From contig NZ_CP176580.1 in NCBI RefSeq assembly GCF_046271865.1, positions 2,852,001 to 2,916,000 on the forward strand: 64,000 bases of DNA, given 5' to 3'. The translations under genes and the position numbers were made by a program. The DNA comes from Nitrincola salilacus (lineage in GTDB: Bacteria > Pseudomonadota > Gammaproteobacteria > Pseudomonadales > Balneatricaceae). Below the pieces are notes generated by a model that was not told where the DNA came from, did no database searches, and was given only the letters and a program-made list of their open reading frames with translations. Shown in pieces: positions 36,767-44,581 of the stretch. Each line of letters starts with the position of its first letter. Position 1 is the stretch's first letter.

Positions 36767-37399
36767 ATGAATGCTGAGAAGCGTTATCAGATCTTTTCAC
36801 GCCTGCGTGAGCAAAACCCCGAACCCCGAACCGAACTGGAATACACCTCTCCCTTTGAGTTGCTTGTTGCCGTTATGCTGTCGGCGCAGGCGACCGATGT
36901 CAGTGTCAATAAGGCTACCCGCAAGCTCTACCCGGTCGCCAATACTCCCGAGTCAATTCTTGCGCTTGGCGTTGAGGGGCTGAAGCAATATATCCGCACC
37001 ATCGGTCTGTTCAACACCAAAGCCGAAAATGTGATCAAAACCTGCCGCATTCTGATTGACGAGCATGGCAGCGAGGTCCCGCCCAAGCGCGAGGCGCTGG
37101 AGAAATTACCGGGTGTGGGACGCAAAACAGCCAATGTCGTGTTGAATACTGCATTTGGTCAGCACGCCATGGCGGTTGATACTCATATTTTCAGAGTGTC
37201 TAATCGTACCCGTATCGCACCGGGGAAAAATGTACTTGAGGTTGAGCACAAGCTGATGCGACATGTGCCAAAAGAGTTTCTGCTGGACGCGCATCACTGG
37301 CTTATTTTGCATGGCCGTTATGTGTGCACCGCACGTAAACCCAAGTGCGGCTCCTGCATTATTGAAGACCTCTGTGAATACAAGGAAAAAAGTGAGTAA
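36767..37399 (+). CDS. nth: Endonuclease III
   Basis: DNA glycosylase/AP lyase that removes oxidised pyrimidines. The 210-residue protein has the helix-hairpin-helix LPGVGRKTANVVL with catalytic Lys, the catalytic Asp in AVDTHIFRVSNR, and a C-terminal [4Fe-4S] cluster in CTARKPKCGSC plus the later C of EDLC. It starts 25 bases after the cyclase gene. In Pseudomonas and relatives nth normally follows rnfE. Confidence 0.95.
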   Translation: MNAEKRYQIFSRLREQNPEPRTELEYTSPFELLVAVMLSAQATDVSVNKATRKLYPVANTPESILALGVEGLKQYIRTIGLFNTKAENVIKTCRILIDEHGSEVPPKREALEKLPGVGRKTANVVLNTAFGQHAMAVDTHIFRVSNRTRIAPGKNVLEVEHKLMRHVPKEFLLDAHHWLILHGRYVCTARKPKCGSCIIEDLCEYKEKSE

Positions 37400-37728
37400 A
37401 GCGACAAATAGTTACCTGAAAAATCCACTCCTGTAGCGCTTATCCACAAAATATCTTACTCACACTTTCTGTGGATAAAACTGTGAGTAGTTTTGGGATC
37501 AATACCCCAATCCAACGTATTTCGGGGCTTTCAGCAGATTGGTACAAAAACAAACAGCCGATAATAATTACATATATTTCAATGAGTTATATAAATCAAT
37601 AGGATTAAATTAAAAATTATCCCCTATAAAGGATTTTTCATAGAAACCTTGAGGCAAGGTGTGCAAAAGTCAAGAGAGAGGTTCGAAAACAGGCACGATT
37701 AATGCCTTAAACCTTTTTATGAAGAGGG
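37400..37728. other. Gene-free nth/yfaE spacer: DnaA boxes and AT-rich tract
   Basis: This 329-bp stretch lies between the ends of two convergent units, so it need not hold promoters. It contains a cluster of DnaA-box sequences (37440-37490), a small hairpin (TTGGG/CCCAA near 37495), and a very AT-rich tract from about 37555 to 37640. A weak hairpin (ACCTT/AAGGT, 37646-37660) may end the nrd operon. No coding potential was found. Confidence 0.6.
37440..37490. promoter_or_regulatory. DnaA-box cluster
   Basis: Two perfect consensus DnaA boxes face each other: TTATCCACA (37440-37448) and TGTGGATAA (37470-37478). Two near matches interleave in the same orientations: TTACTCACA (37456-37464) and TGTGAGTAG (37482-37490). 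All four fall within 51 bp. No dnaA, dnaN, gidA or mioC gene is nearby. Confidence 0.65.
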
Positions 37729-37992
37729 TTATTCAGGAAGTTCTATTTCGATATGCGTAAGGGGTCTGCAGCAGCATGTCAGTATCTCATCATCCTGCAG
37801 ATCTACCAGCGCATCCTGGACCATTTCAACTTCACCGTCCAGCAGCTTGACCTTGCAACTGCCGCAGTATCCACCGCGACAGTTATAGGGCGCAGGAATC
37901 TCCTGCACCTCAAGAGCATCCAGCAACGAGAACTCGTACTGATAGAAAAAGGTGTGGTAGTTATTGACCTTGATGCGCGGTATACCTGCCAT
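37729..37992 (-). CDS. yfaE: YfaE-type [2Fe-2S] ferredoxin
   Basis: A small 87-residue plant-type ferredoxin with cysteines in CRGGYCGSC and a final one in LTCCCRP. In E. coli YfaE maintains the diferric-tyrosyl cofactor of class Ia ribonucleotide reductase. Its place directly after nrdB, 12 bases away and in the same direction, supports the same role. Last gene of the nrdA-nrdB-yfaE operon. Confidence 0.92.
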   Translation of the reverse strand: MAGIPRIKVNNYHTFFYQYEFSLLDALEVQEIPAPYNCRGGYCGSCKVKLLDGEVEMVQDALVDLQDDEILTCCCRPLTHIEIELPE

Positions 37993-38004
37993 CGATTGAC
38001 ATCC

Positions 38005-39135
38005 TTACAGATCAAACCCGTCAAAATCATCGCTTGCGACATCATTGTCTATCTGACCCACCAGATAGGAACTGATCTCGGACTCCTGTGGAGCGACCTG
38101 TACGTTGTCGCTGACCAGCCATCCATTCATCCAGGGCAGAGGGTTCTGTCTGGCCGGGAAGATTTCATCCAGCCCCAGCGCCTTCATCCTGACATTGGTG
38201 ATGTATTCGACATAATCACCAAGGATGCGGGCATTCAGGCCGATCATGGAGCCTTGACTGAACAGGTAGGTCGCCCAGTCTTTCTCCTGCTCCGCAGCTT
38301 CTCGAAAAATCTCATATACTTCTGGAAGACAATCTACCGCTATCTGCTTGAAGTCAGGATCATCCTTGCCGGCAGCCATGATGGTCAGTATATGCTGAGT
38401 ACCGGTCAGATGCAGCGCCTCATCGCGCGCGATCAGACGGATGATCTTCGCGTTGCCTTCCATCAATGCCCGTTCCGCAAATGCAAAAGAGCAGGCAAAG
38501 CTGACATAGAAGCGAATCGCCTCCAGCACATTGACCGAAACCATGGTCAGGTAGAGTTTCTTTTTCAGGTTGTATAGGGTCGCATCCAGTCGGCGACCAT
38601 CAATCTCTTTCACACAGGGACCATAGAGTGAATAGACATTGACCAGCTCTATAAATTCGTCATACAGGCGTGTCACCGACTCTGCCCGCTTGACGATCTC
38701 TTCGTTGGTCACGATCTGATCAAAAACGGTTGAGGGCTCGGTGATGATATTCCGGATGATGTGCGTGTAAGAGCGACTGTGGATCGTTTCACTGAACGCC
38801 CAGGTTTCAAACCAGGTCTCCAGCTCCGGCAGGGACACCACCGGTAGAAAAGCGATATTAGGTGAGCGACCCTGTACGGAATCCAGCAATGTCTGATATT
38901 TGAGATTGCTCAGGAAGATATGCTTTTCATGCTCAGGCATATCAACGAAGTCTTTGCGATCACTGGTCAGATCCACTTCTTCCGGACGCCAGAAAAAGGA
39001 CAGCTGCTTTTCGATCAGCTTTTCAAAAATAGGGTACTTCTGTTTGTCATAACGGGCAACATTGACCCCGCGACCAAAAAACATCGGCTCCCGTGTCGCA
39101 TCATGATTACTGGTGCTGAAAGTGGAGTATGCCAT
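38005..39135 (-). CDS. nrdB: Ribonucleotide reductase class Ia beta subunit
   Basis: NrdB houses the di-iron site and the tyrosyl radical that starts ribonucleotide reduction in NrdA. The protein is 376 residues, the same length as E. coli NrdB. The radical Tyr lies in SETIHSRSYTHIIRN, iron ligands in DMPEHEKHIF and ARDEALHLTGTQH, and the C-terminal tail ends DDFDGFDL, as required for binding NrdA. It follows nrdA by 75 bases. Confidence 0.96.
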   Translation of the reverse strand: MAYSTFSTSNHDATREPMFFGRGVNVARYDKQKYPIFEKLIEKQLSFFWRPEEVDLTSDRKDFVDMPEHEKHIFLSNLKYQTLLDSVQGRSPNIAFLPVVSLPELETWFETWAFSETIHSRSYTHIIRNIITEPSTVFDQIVTNEEIVKRAESVTRLYDEFIELVNVYSLYGPCVKEIDGRRLDATLYNLKKKLYLTMVSVNVLEAIRFYVSFACSFAFAERALMEGNAKIIRLIARDEALHLTGTQHILTIMAAGKDDPDFKQIAVDCLPEVYEIFREAAEQEKDWATYLFSQGSMIGLNARILGDYVEYITNVRMKALGLDEIFPARQNPLPWMNGWLVSDNVQVAPQESEISSYLVGQIDNDVASDDFDGFDL

Positions 39136-39210
39136 TCCGTTTATATCCCTGGTGTAGCGTTCGAACCTGAAGCGTTGCTCTCGAGCGAGAGCAACGTATT
39201 GAGTAGAAAA

Positions 39211-41472
39211 TCAGAGTTTGCAGGCGCCGCCTTCACAACCCTCATCCGCCTGATCACTCGCGCCATCACGCGTGTTGTGATAGTAGAGTGTTTTCAGACC
39301 ATATTTATAAGCGGTCAGCAGATCTTTCATCAGCTGCTTCATCGGCACTTTATCGTCCGGGAAACGGCTTGGATCGTAGTTGGTGTTGGATGAAACCGCC
39401 TGATCCACAAATTTCTGCATGATACCAACCAACTGCAGGTAGCCTTCGTTATCCGGGATGCTCCAGAGCAATTCATACTGCTCACGCAACTTCAGATACT
39501 CGGGCACCACCTGTTTCAGAACACCATCTTTGCTCGACTTGACCGACACGAAACCACGCGGCGGCTCAATACCATTGGTTGAGTTGGTGATCTGCGAGGA
39601 GGTCTCGCAAGGCATCAGCGCTGTCAGCGTGCTGTTGCGCAGACCAAATTCGCGGATATCCTCACGCAGGGTTTCCCAGAAGTAGTGCAGCGGCTCTTCA
39701 CAGTAGCTGTCGATATCACGCTTGTAGGTATCGATCGGCAGCAGACCCTTGGCATAGTTGGTCTCGTTGAATTTCGGGCAGGGGCCCATCTCTTTCGCCA
39801 GCTGGTTGGAAGCCTTAAGCAGATAGTACTGAATCGCTTCGAAGGTTTTGTGCACCAGACCATTGGCGGAGCCATCGGAATACTTCACGCCATTCTTGGC
39901 CAGATAGTAGGCGAAGTTGGTCACACCAACACCCAGCGTGCGACGGCTCATGGAGGCATTGAAGGCAGCCGGAATCGGGTAGTCCTGATAATCAAGCAGG
40001 CTGTCGAGGGCGCGCACGATCAGATCGGACAGATTTTCCAGCTCATCCAGACTATTCAGTGCACCCAGGTTGAACGCCGACAGCGTACAGAGTGCGATTT
40101 CGCCTTCCGGATCATTAACATCGTTCAGTGGTTTGGTAGGCAGCGCAATCTCCAGACAGAGGTTGGACTGACGCACCGGTGCCACTGCCGGATCAAATGG
40201 GCTGTGCGTATTACAGTGGTCGACGTTCTGAATATAGATACGGCCAGTGGATGCACGCTCGGATGCCAGCAGACCAAACAGCTCAACGGCCTTGATGGTC
40301 TTCTTGCGGATCGATGGGTCCTGTTCATACTTCACATACAAACGCTCGAACTCTTCCTGATCGGCAAAGAAGTTATCATACAGGCCAGGTACCTCGTGCG
40401 GGCTGAACAGGGTAATGTTCTCACCCTTGATCAAACGCTGGTACATCAATTTATTCAGCTGCACGCCGTAGTCGATATGGCGCACGCGGTTCTCTTCAAC
40501 ACCCCGGTTGTTTTTCAGTACCAGCAGTGATTCCACTTCCAGATGCCACAGCGGATAAAAGAGCGTTGCCGCCCCACCGCGCACACCACCCTGAGAGCAG
40601 GATTTAACAGCTGTCTGGAAATGCTTGTAGAAAGGAATACAGCCGGTATGGAAGGCTTCGCCGTTACGGATCGGACTGCCGATGGCCCGAATACGCCCGG
40701 CATTGATACCGATACCGGCACGCTGAGACACGTACTTGACGATAGCCGCCGCCGTCGCGTTGATCGAATCCAGACTGTCGTCTGTTTCGATCAGCACGCA
40801 AGAGCTGAACTGACGCGTTGGGGTACGCACACCAGACATGATCGGTGTCGGCAAGGACAGCTTGAACAGCGACGTGGCATCATAAAAACGCTTCACATAA
40901 TCCAGACGCGTCTCTTTTGGATAACCAGAGAAGAGGCATGCCGACACCAGCATGTAAAGAATCTGCGGGCTTTCATAGATCTTACCGGTAACACGGTTCT
41001 GAACCAGATATTTGCCTTCAAGCTGTTTCACTGCGGCATAGCTGAAGTTCATATCCCGGCTGTGATCAATATGCTGATTCAGCTCATCGAACTCGGCCTC
41101 GGTGTAATCTTCAATCAGATGGCGGTCGTAACGCTTCTCTTCCACCATTTTGCTGACATGCTGATACAAAGTCGGCGGATCAAAGCTGCCGAACGCACGT
41201 TTGCGCAAGTGGAAGATCGCCAGACGTGCGGCGAGATACTGATAATCCGGCGCATCTTCCGAGATAAGATCCGCTGCTGACTTGATCAGCGTTTCGTGGA
41301 TATCGGAGGTAGTGATGCCTTCATAAAACTGGATATGAGCGCTCAGCTCAACCTGTGAAACCGAAACATTTTCCAGCCCCTCAGACGCCCAGATAATAAC
41401 ACGATGGATCTTTTCCAGATCGATCGGCTCCTTGCGTCCATCACGTTTGGTTACCATCAGATTTTTCTGCAT
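39211..41472 (-). CDS. nrdA: Ribonucleotide reductase class Ia alpha subunit
   Basis: The catalytic subunit converting ribonucleoside diphosphates to deoxy forms. An N-terminal ATP cone (VTKRDGRKEPIDLEKIHRVI) gives allosteric dATP inhibition. Active-site features include RQSNLCLEIALP, LTALMPCETSSQITNSTNG, and the C-terminal shuttle cysteines in CEGGACKL. The 753-residue length is close to the 761 of E. coli NrdA. The operon promoter, with two NrdR boxes, is about 155-200 bases upstream of the ATG. Confidence 0.96.
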   Translation of the reverse strand: MQKNLMVTKRDGRKEPIDLEKIHRVIIWASEGLENVSVSQVELSAHIQFYEGITTSDIHETLIKSAADLISEDAPDYQYLAARLAIFHLRKRAFGSFDPPTLYQHVSKMVEEKRYDRHLIEDYTEAEFDELNQHIDHSRDMNFSYAAVKQLEGKYLVQNRVTGKIYESPQILYMLVSACLFSGYPKETRLDYVKRFYDATSLFKLSLPTPIMSGVRTPTRQFSSCVLIETDDSLDSINATAAAIVKYVSQRAGIGINAGRIRAIGSPIRNGEAFHTGCIPFYKHFQTAVKSCSQGGVRGGAATLFYPLWHLEVESLLVLKNNRGVEENRVRHIDYGVQLNKLMYQRLIKGENITLFSPHEVPGLYDNFFADQEEFERLYVKYEQDPSIRKKTIKAVELFGLLASERASTGRIYIQNVDHCNTHSPFDPAVAPVRQSNLCLEIALPTKPLNDVNDPEGEIALCTLSAFNLGALNSLDELENLSDLIVRALDSLLDYQDYPIPAAFNASMSRRTLGVGVTNFAYYLAKNGVKYSDGSANGLVHKTFEAIQYYLLKASNQLAKEMGPCPKFNETNYAKGLLPIDTYKRDIDSYCEEPLHYFWETLREDIREFGLRNSTLTALMPCETSSQITNSTNGIEPPRGFVSVKSSKDGVLKQVVPEYLKLREQYELLWSIPDNEGYLQLVGIMQKFVDQAVSSNTNYDPSRFPDDKVPMKQLMKDLLTAYKYGLKTLYYHNTRDGASDQADEGCEGGACKL

Positions 41473-41624
41473 AACGACGCTCTTCCAGTTTTATCGGTCG
41501 ATTATATTCAGGCGGGTCAGATCCTGCTGTTTGGCCTTATCCTAAGCCCTGCCTGGCGTGTGATAACCAGATGATACAGCTCTGCAGGCTGCTTATTTCT
41601 CTCTGGTTACTTTTTGCACTAGAA

Positions 41625-41671
41625 ACACAATATCTTGTGTGCCCACTCTCAATGAACACACTATATAGCCA
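41625..41671 (-). promoter_or_regulatory. Paired NrdR boxes
   Basis: ACACAATATCTTGTGT (41625-41640) matches the NrdR consensus (acaCwAtATaTwGtgt) at nearly every position. ACACACTATATAGCCA (41656-41671) is a weaker second box. Their starts are 31 bp apart, three helical turns, the spacing typical of NrdR sites. The nrdR gene itself is not in the window. Confidence 0.75.
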
Positions 41672-41689
41672 CTAACGAGGAAAATTCAA
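41662..41689 (-). promoter_or_regulatory. nrdA promoter overlapping the distal NrdR box
   Basis: On the minus strand TTGAAT (41684-41689) is followed after 16 bases by TATATA (41662-41667), which lies inside the second NrdR box. NrdR binding would block RNA polymerase. The leader to nrdA would be about 180 nt. Confidence 0.5.
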
Positions 41690-41939
41690 CTCTTGATTTA
41701 TAGGCTTTTGCAGTGTAGGCAAAGGCTCAGAATGGCGCTCAGTTCAGAGATCATGCGGGCTGAGGCTCAAAGGAGGCAAAATTTGCCGGAATGGATTTTT
41801 TTTCATGACAAAAGTGTTAAACCGGATGCCTTCGCATAATGGTCGTCAAGAATCTAAACAGCACTCCGAAATGGGTATATCAAACACAGTGGCTACCCCT
41901 CCTTATGGATGAGGCAACACGACCTGAGAGATCAGAAAG

Positions 41940-42962
41940 TCACCACTCCAGAATCACCTTGCCCGACTGCCCTGATCGCATCACATCGAAGCCCTTCTGG
42001 AACTCATCCACAGGAAAGTGATGGGTGATCATCGGTGTGAGATCCAATCCGGATTGAATCAAGGCGGCCATCTTGTACCAGGTCTCGAACATTTCGCGCC
42101 CGTAGATCCCCTTGATCTGCAACCCCTTGAAGATCACCTGAGTCCAGTCGATCCCCATATCGGAGGGTGGAATTCCGAGCATCGCGATCTTACCGCCATG
42201 ATTCATGCCATCCAGCATGCTCTTGAAGGCTGAGGGTACACCCGACATCTCCAGGCCAACATCAAACCCTTCGGCCATGCCCAGTTCATGCATCACCTCA
42301 TGCAGATCCTCCTGCATGACGTTCAATGTGCGCGTGGCACCCATCTGCTTGGCCAGTCCCAGGCGGTAATCATTCACATCGGTCACGACGACCTGCCTGG
42401 CACCAACATGTCTGCACACAGCAGCAGCCATGATACCAATCGGCCCTGCTCCGGTGATCAACACATCCTCACCAACCAGATCAAACGACAGCGCGGTATG
42501 CACGGCATTGCCGAAGGGATCAAATATAGCCGCCAGATCATCGGATATATTGTCCGGGATCTTGAAGGCATTGAATGCAGGGATTACCAGATACTCGGCA
42601 AAAGCGCCGTCACGATTCACCCCGACACCTATGGTGTTACGGCACAGGTGGGTGCGACCAGCACGACAGTTACGGCAGTGACCACAGGTGATATGCCCCT
42701 CACCGGAGACACGATCTCCGATACTGAAACCGCGTACCTCCTGCCCTATCTCGACCACCTCTCCAACATATTCATGCCCGGCCACCATCGGCACCGGAAT
42801 GGTTTTCTGCGACCACTCATCCCAGTTATAGATGTGAACATCTGTACCGCAGATGGCCGTTTTGCGAATGCGGATCAGCAGATCGTTGTGCCCCATTACA
42901 GGCCTGGGAACATCTGTCATCCAGATGCCTTCTTCAGGCTTCAGTTTAGCCAATGCTTTCAT
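41940..42962 (-). CDS. tdh: L-threonine 3-dehydrogenase
   Basis: Zinc alcohol-dehydrogenase-family enzyme that oxidises threonine to 2-amino-3-ketobutyrate with NAD+. The 340 residues include catalytic-zinc residues in AICGTDVHIYNWDEW and GHEYVGEVVE, structural-zinc cysteines in CGHCRNCRAGRTHLC, and the NAD fold VLITGAGPIGIMAA. It follows kbl with 23 bases between, forming the usual kbl-tdh operon for threonine-to-glycine catabolism. Confidence 0.96.
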   Translation of the reverse strand: MKALAKLKPEEGIWMTDVPRPVMGHNDLLIRIRKTAICGTDVHIYNWDEWSQKTIPVPMVAGHEYVGEVVEIGQEVRGFSIGDRVSGEGHITCGHCRNCRAGRTHLCRNTIGVGVNRDGAFAEYLVIPAFNAFKIPDNISDDLAAIFDPFGNAVHTALSFDLVGEDVLITGAGPIGIMAAAVCRHVGARQVVVTDVNDYRLGLAKQMGATRTLNVMQEDLHEVMHELGMAEGFDVGLEMSGVPSAFKSMLDGMNHGGKIAMLGIPPSDMGIDWTQVIFKGLQIKGIYGREMFETWYKMAALIQSGLDLTPMITHHFPVDEFQKGFDVMRSGQSGKVILEW

Positions 42963-42985
42963 GATGACTCCTCAGATCTGACCAA

Positions 42986-44179
42986 TCAGATAATGCCCAG
43001 TGTACGACCCGCCTGAATAAAGGCTGCAATAGCCTTGTCCAGTTGTTCACGACTATGCGCTGCAGACATCTGCACACGGATACGCGCCTGCCCTTTTGGA
43101 ACGACCGGATAGGAGAAGGCGACCACATAGATCCCTTCTGCCAACAACTGCTCGGCCAGCTCTCCCGCCAGACGCGCATCACCGATCATCACTGGAATGA
43201 TTGCATGGTCAGCACCCGCAAGTGTAAAGCCCGCTTCAGACATCTGCTGCCGGAAGTGGCGCGCATTGTCCCATAGTTGCGATCTCAGACTGTCGCCCTG
43301 TTCAATCAGATCCATCACTTTCAGTGAAGCTGAAACGATGGCTGGAGCCACTGAATTGGAAAACAGATAGGGCCGCGAACGCTGACGCAACAGTTCAATG
43401 ACAGACTTCCTACCCGTAGTATAGCCGCCGGACGCACCACCGAGGGCTTTACCCAACGTGCCTGTGATGATGTCGACTCGCCCCATGACATCACAGTATT
43501 CATGGCTGCCACGTCCGCTTTCGCCCAGAAAACCGGTAGCATGGCAATCATCCACCATGACCATCGCGTCATACTGCTCTGCCAGGTCGCAGATCCCCTT
43601 CAGGTTGGCAATGACGCCATCCATCGAGAACACACCATCAGTTGCGATCAGAATATGGCGCGCACCGTCCTGACGCGCCTGCTTGAGCTGCTGTTCCAGC
43701 TCGGCCATATCATTATTTGCATAGCGGTAACGTTTTGCCTTACACAGTCGAACGCCGTCGATGATGGAGGCATGATTCAGCGCATCTGAAATGATCGCAT
43801 CCTCCGGCCCGAGCAGGACTTCGAACAAACCGCCATTGGCATCAAAGCAGGAAGGGTAAAGAATACACGCCTCCATACCGAGAAACTCTGCCAACCGATT
43901 TTCCAGCTCTTTGTGCCTATCCTGAGTGCCGCAGATAAAACGTACAGATGCCATGCCGAAGCCGTGACTGTCGAGGCCCTCTTTGGCGGCGTCGATCAGC
44001 TCCGGATGATTGGCAAGCCCCAGATAGTTGTTAGCACAGAGGTTGATGACATGGCTGCCATCCAAAATGGATACTTCGCCCTGTTGAGCGGATGTGATGA
44101 TGCGTTCTGCCTTATAAAGGCCATCCTGGCGAATTTGCTCCAACTCAGTATCAAGTTGCTGGTAAAAAGCTTCAGACAT
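42986..44179 (-). CDS. kbl: 2-amino-3-ketobutyrate coenzyme A ligase
   Basis: PLP enzyme that splits 2-amino-3-ketobutyrate with CoA into glycine and acetyl-CoA, the step after Tdh. The 397-residue protein has the alpha-oxoamine synthase pattern: NNYLGLANHPELIDAA, VDDCHATGFLGESGRG, the PLP lysine in ITGTLGKALGGASGGY and SRPYLFSNSVAP. A strong AAAGGAG precedes the ATG. First gene of the operon. Confidence 0.96.
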   Translation of the reverse strand: MSEAFYQQLDTELEQIRQDGLYKAERIITSAQQGEVSILDGSHVINLCANNYLGLANHPELIDAAKEGLDSHGFGMASVRFICGTQDRHKELENRLAEFLGMEACILYPSCFDANGGLFEVLLGPEDAIISDALNHASIIDGVRLCKAKRYRYANNDMAELEQQLKQARQDGARHILIATDGVFSMDGVIANLKGICDLAEQYDAMVMVDDCHATGFLGESGRGSHEYCDVMGRVDIITGTLGKALGGASGGYTTGRKSVIELLRQRSRPYLFSNSVAPAIVSASLKVMDLIEQGDSLRSQLWDNARHFRQQMSEAGFTLAGADHAIIPVMIGDARLAGELAEQLLAEGIYVVAFSYPVVPKGQARIRVQMSAAHSREQLDKAIAAFIQAGRTLGII

Positions 44180-44288
44180 TCCTATCTCCTTTATTATTAG
44201 TATGAGTCAGTAACTATAAGATTAACACTCTGCACGCCAGAGTGTCCGCTGCTCGCGAATGAGTTTTTTGCATCGGTACAATTTTACC

Positions 44289-44316
44289 CGACTCTTTTCA
44301 TGCGACTCTTTTCATG
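44289..44316. repeat. 14-bp perfect tandem duplication
   Basis: CGACTCTTTTCATG occurs twice in direct succession, followed by CG of an abortive third copy. It lies between kbl and the RutR-like sites. Confidence 0.85.
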
Positions 44317-44337
44317 CGATTACGTCACAGAAATAAC

Positions 44338-44410
44338 CTGACTTTTGAGTCAAAACTTACTTCAGGTATTCACAGTTTATAAGCAGAATAATAACTGATT
44401 TTAAAGTCAG
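44338..44410 (+). promoter_or_regulatory. Two RutR-like palindromes before the xanthine/urate permease
   Basis: CTGACTTTTGAGTCAA (44338-44353) and CTGATTTTAAAGTCAG (44395-44410), 57 bp apart, share the TGAYT-N4-AGTCA core found upstream of xdhA, xdhC and the NCS2 permease. The second is flanked by further symmetric bases (AATA/TATT). Duplicate sites could allow looping. Confidence 0.65.
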
Positions 44411-44479
44411 CTATTTAGCAGCAATACTGATTAAGCCTTTATAAATCATATAATTATGATTGAAAAAACCACACCAAAT

Positions 44480-44491
44480 ATTGTGTACATA
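44480..44491 (+). promoter_or_regulatory. GntR-type site before the permease
   Basis: ATTGTGTACATA differs by only two bases from the reverse complement of the site in the uraH/puuE spacer (ATTGTGTACAAT). It is about 90 bases before the permease start. Confidence 0.5.
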
Positions 44492-44581
44492 AACATCAAT
44501 ATAGATAAACAATATTTTGCAATGATGTATCCTTTCATGTACTTTCGAATTGTCTGCACATAACAATAAAAGAGAATTGTC

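Larger units (their letters stand above)
41473..41939. promoter_or_regulatory. nrdA control region and tdh downstream spacer
   Basis: This 467-bp gene-free region holds the nrdA promoter and paired NrdR boxes (annotated separately) in its middle. The right part, about 41700-41939, lies after tdh and shows no gene; a 60-residue open frame near 41839 has no recognisable features. GGCAAAATTTGCC near 41776 is a near-palindrome of unknown role. Confidence 0.5.
44180..44581. promoter_or_regulatory. kbl / purine permease divergent control region
   Basis: This 402-bp AT-rich spacer contains two RutR-like palindromes, CTGACTTTTGAGTCAA (44338-44353) and CTGATTTTAAAGTCAG (44395-44410), and one GntR-type site, ATTGTGTACATA (44480-44491). 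A 14-bp tandem duplication lies at 44289-44316. The sites lie closer to the permease (start 44582) than to kbl, so they probably control uptake. A longer minus-strand frame crossing this region (44411-45034) is not a gene. Confidence 0.6.

Noticed and set aside
37440..37640. Chromosomal replication origin
   Set aside because: DnaA boxes and an AT-rich tract are present, but no dnaA, dnaN, gidA, mioC or similar origin-linked genes adjoin; kept only as a DnaA-binding site candidate.
37753..38577. 274-codon plus-strand frame across yfaE and nrdB
   Set aside because: Opposite two certain genes and without protein family features.
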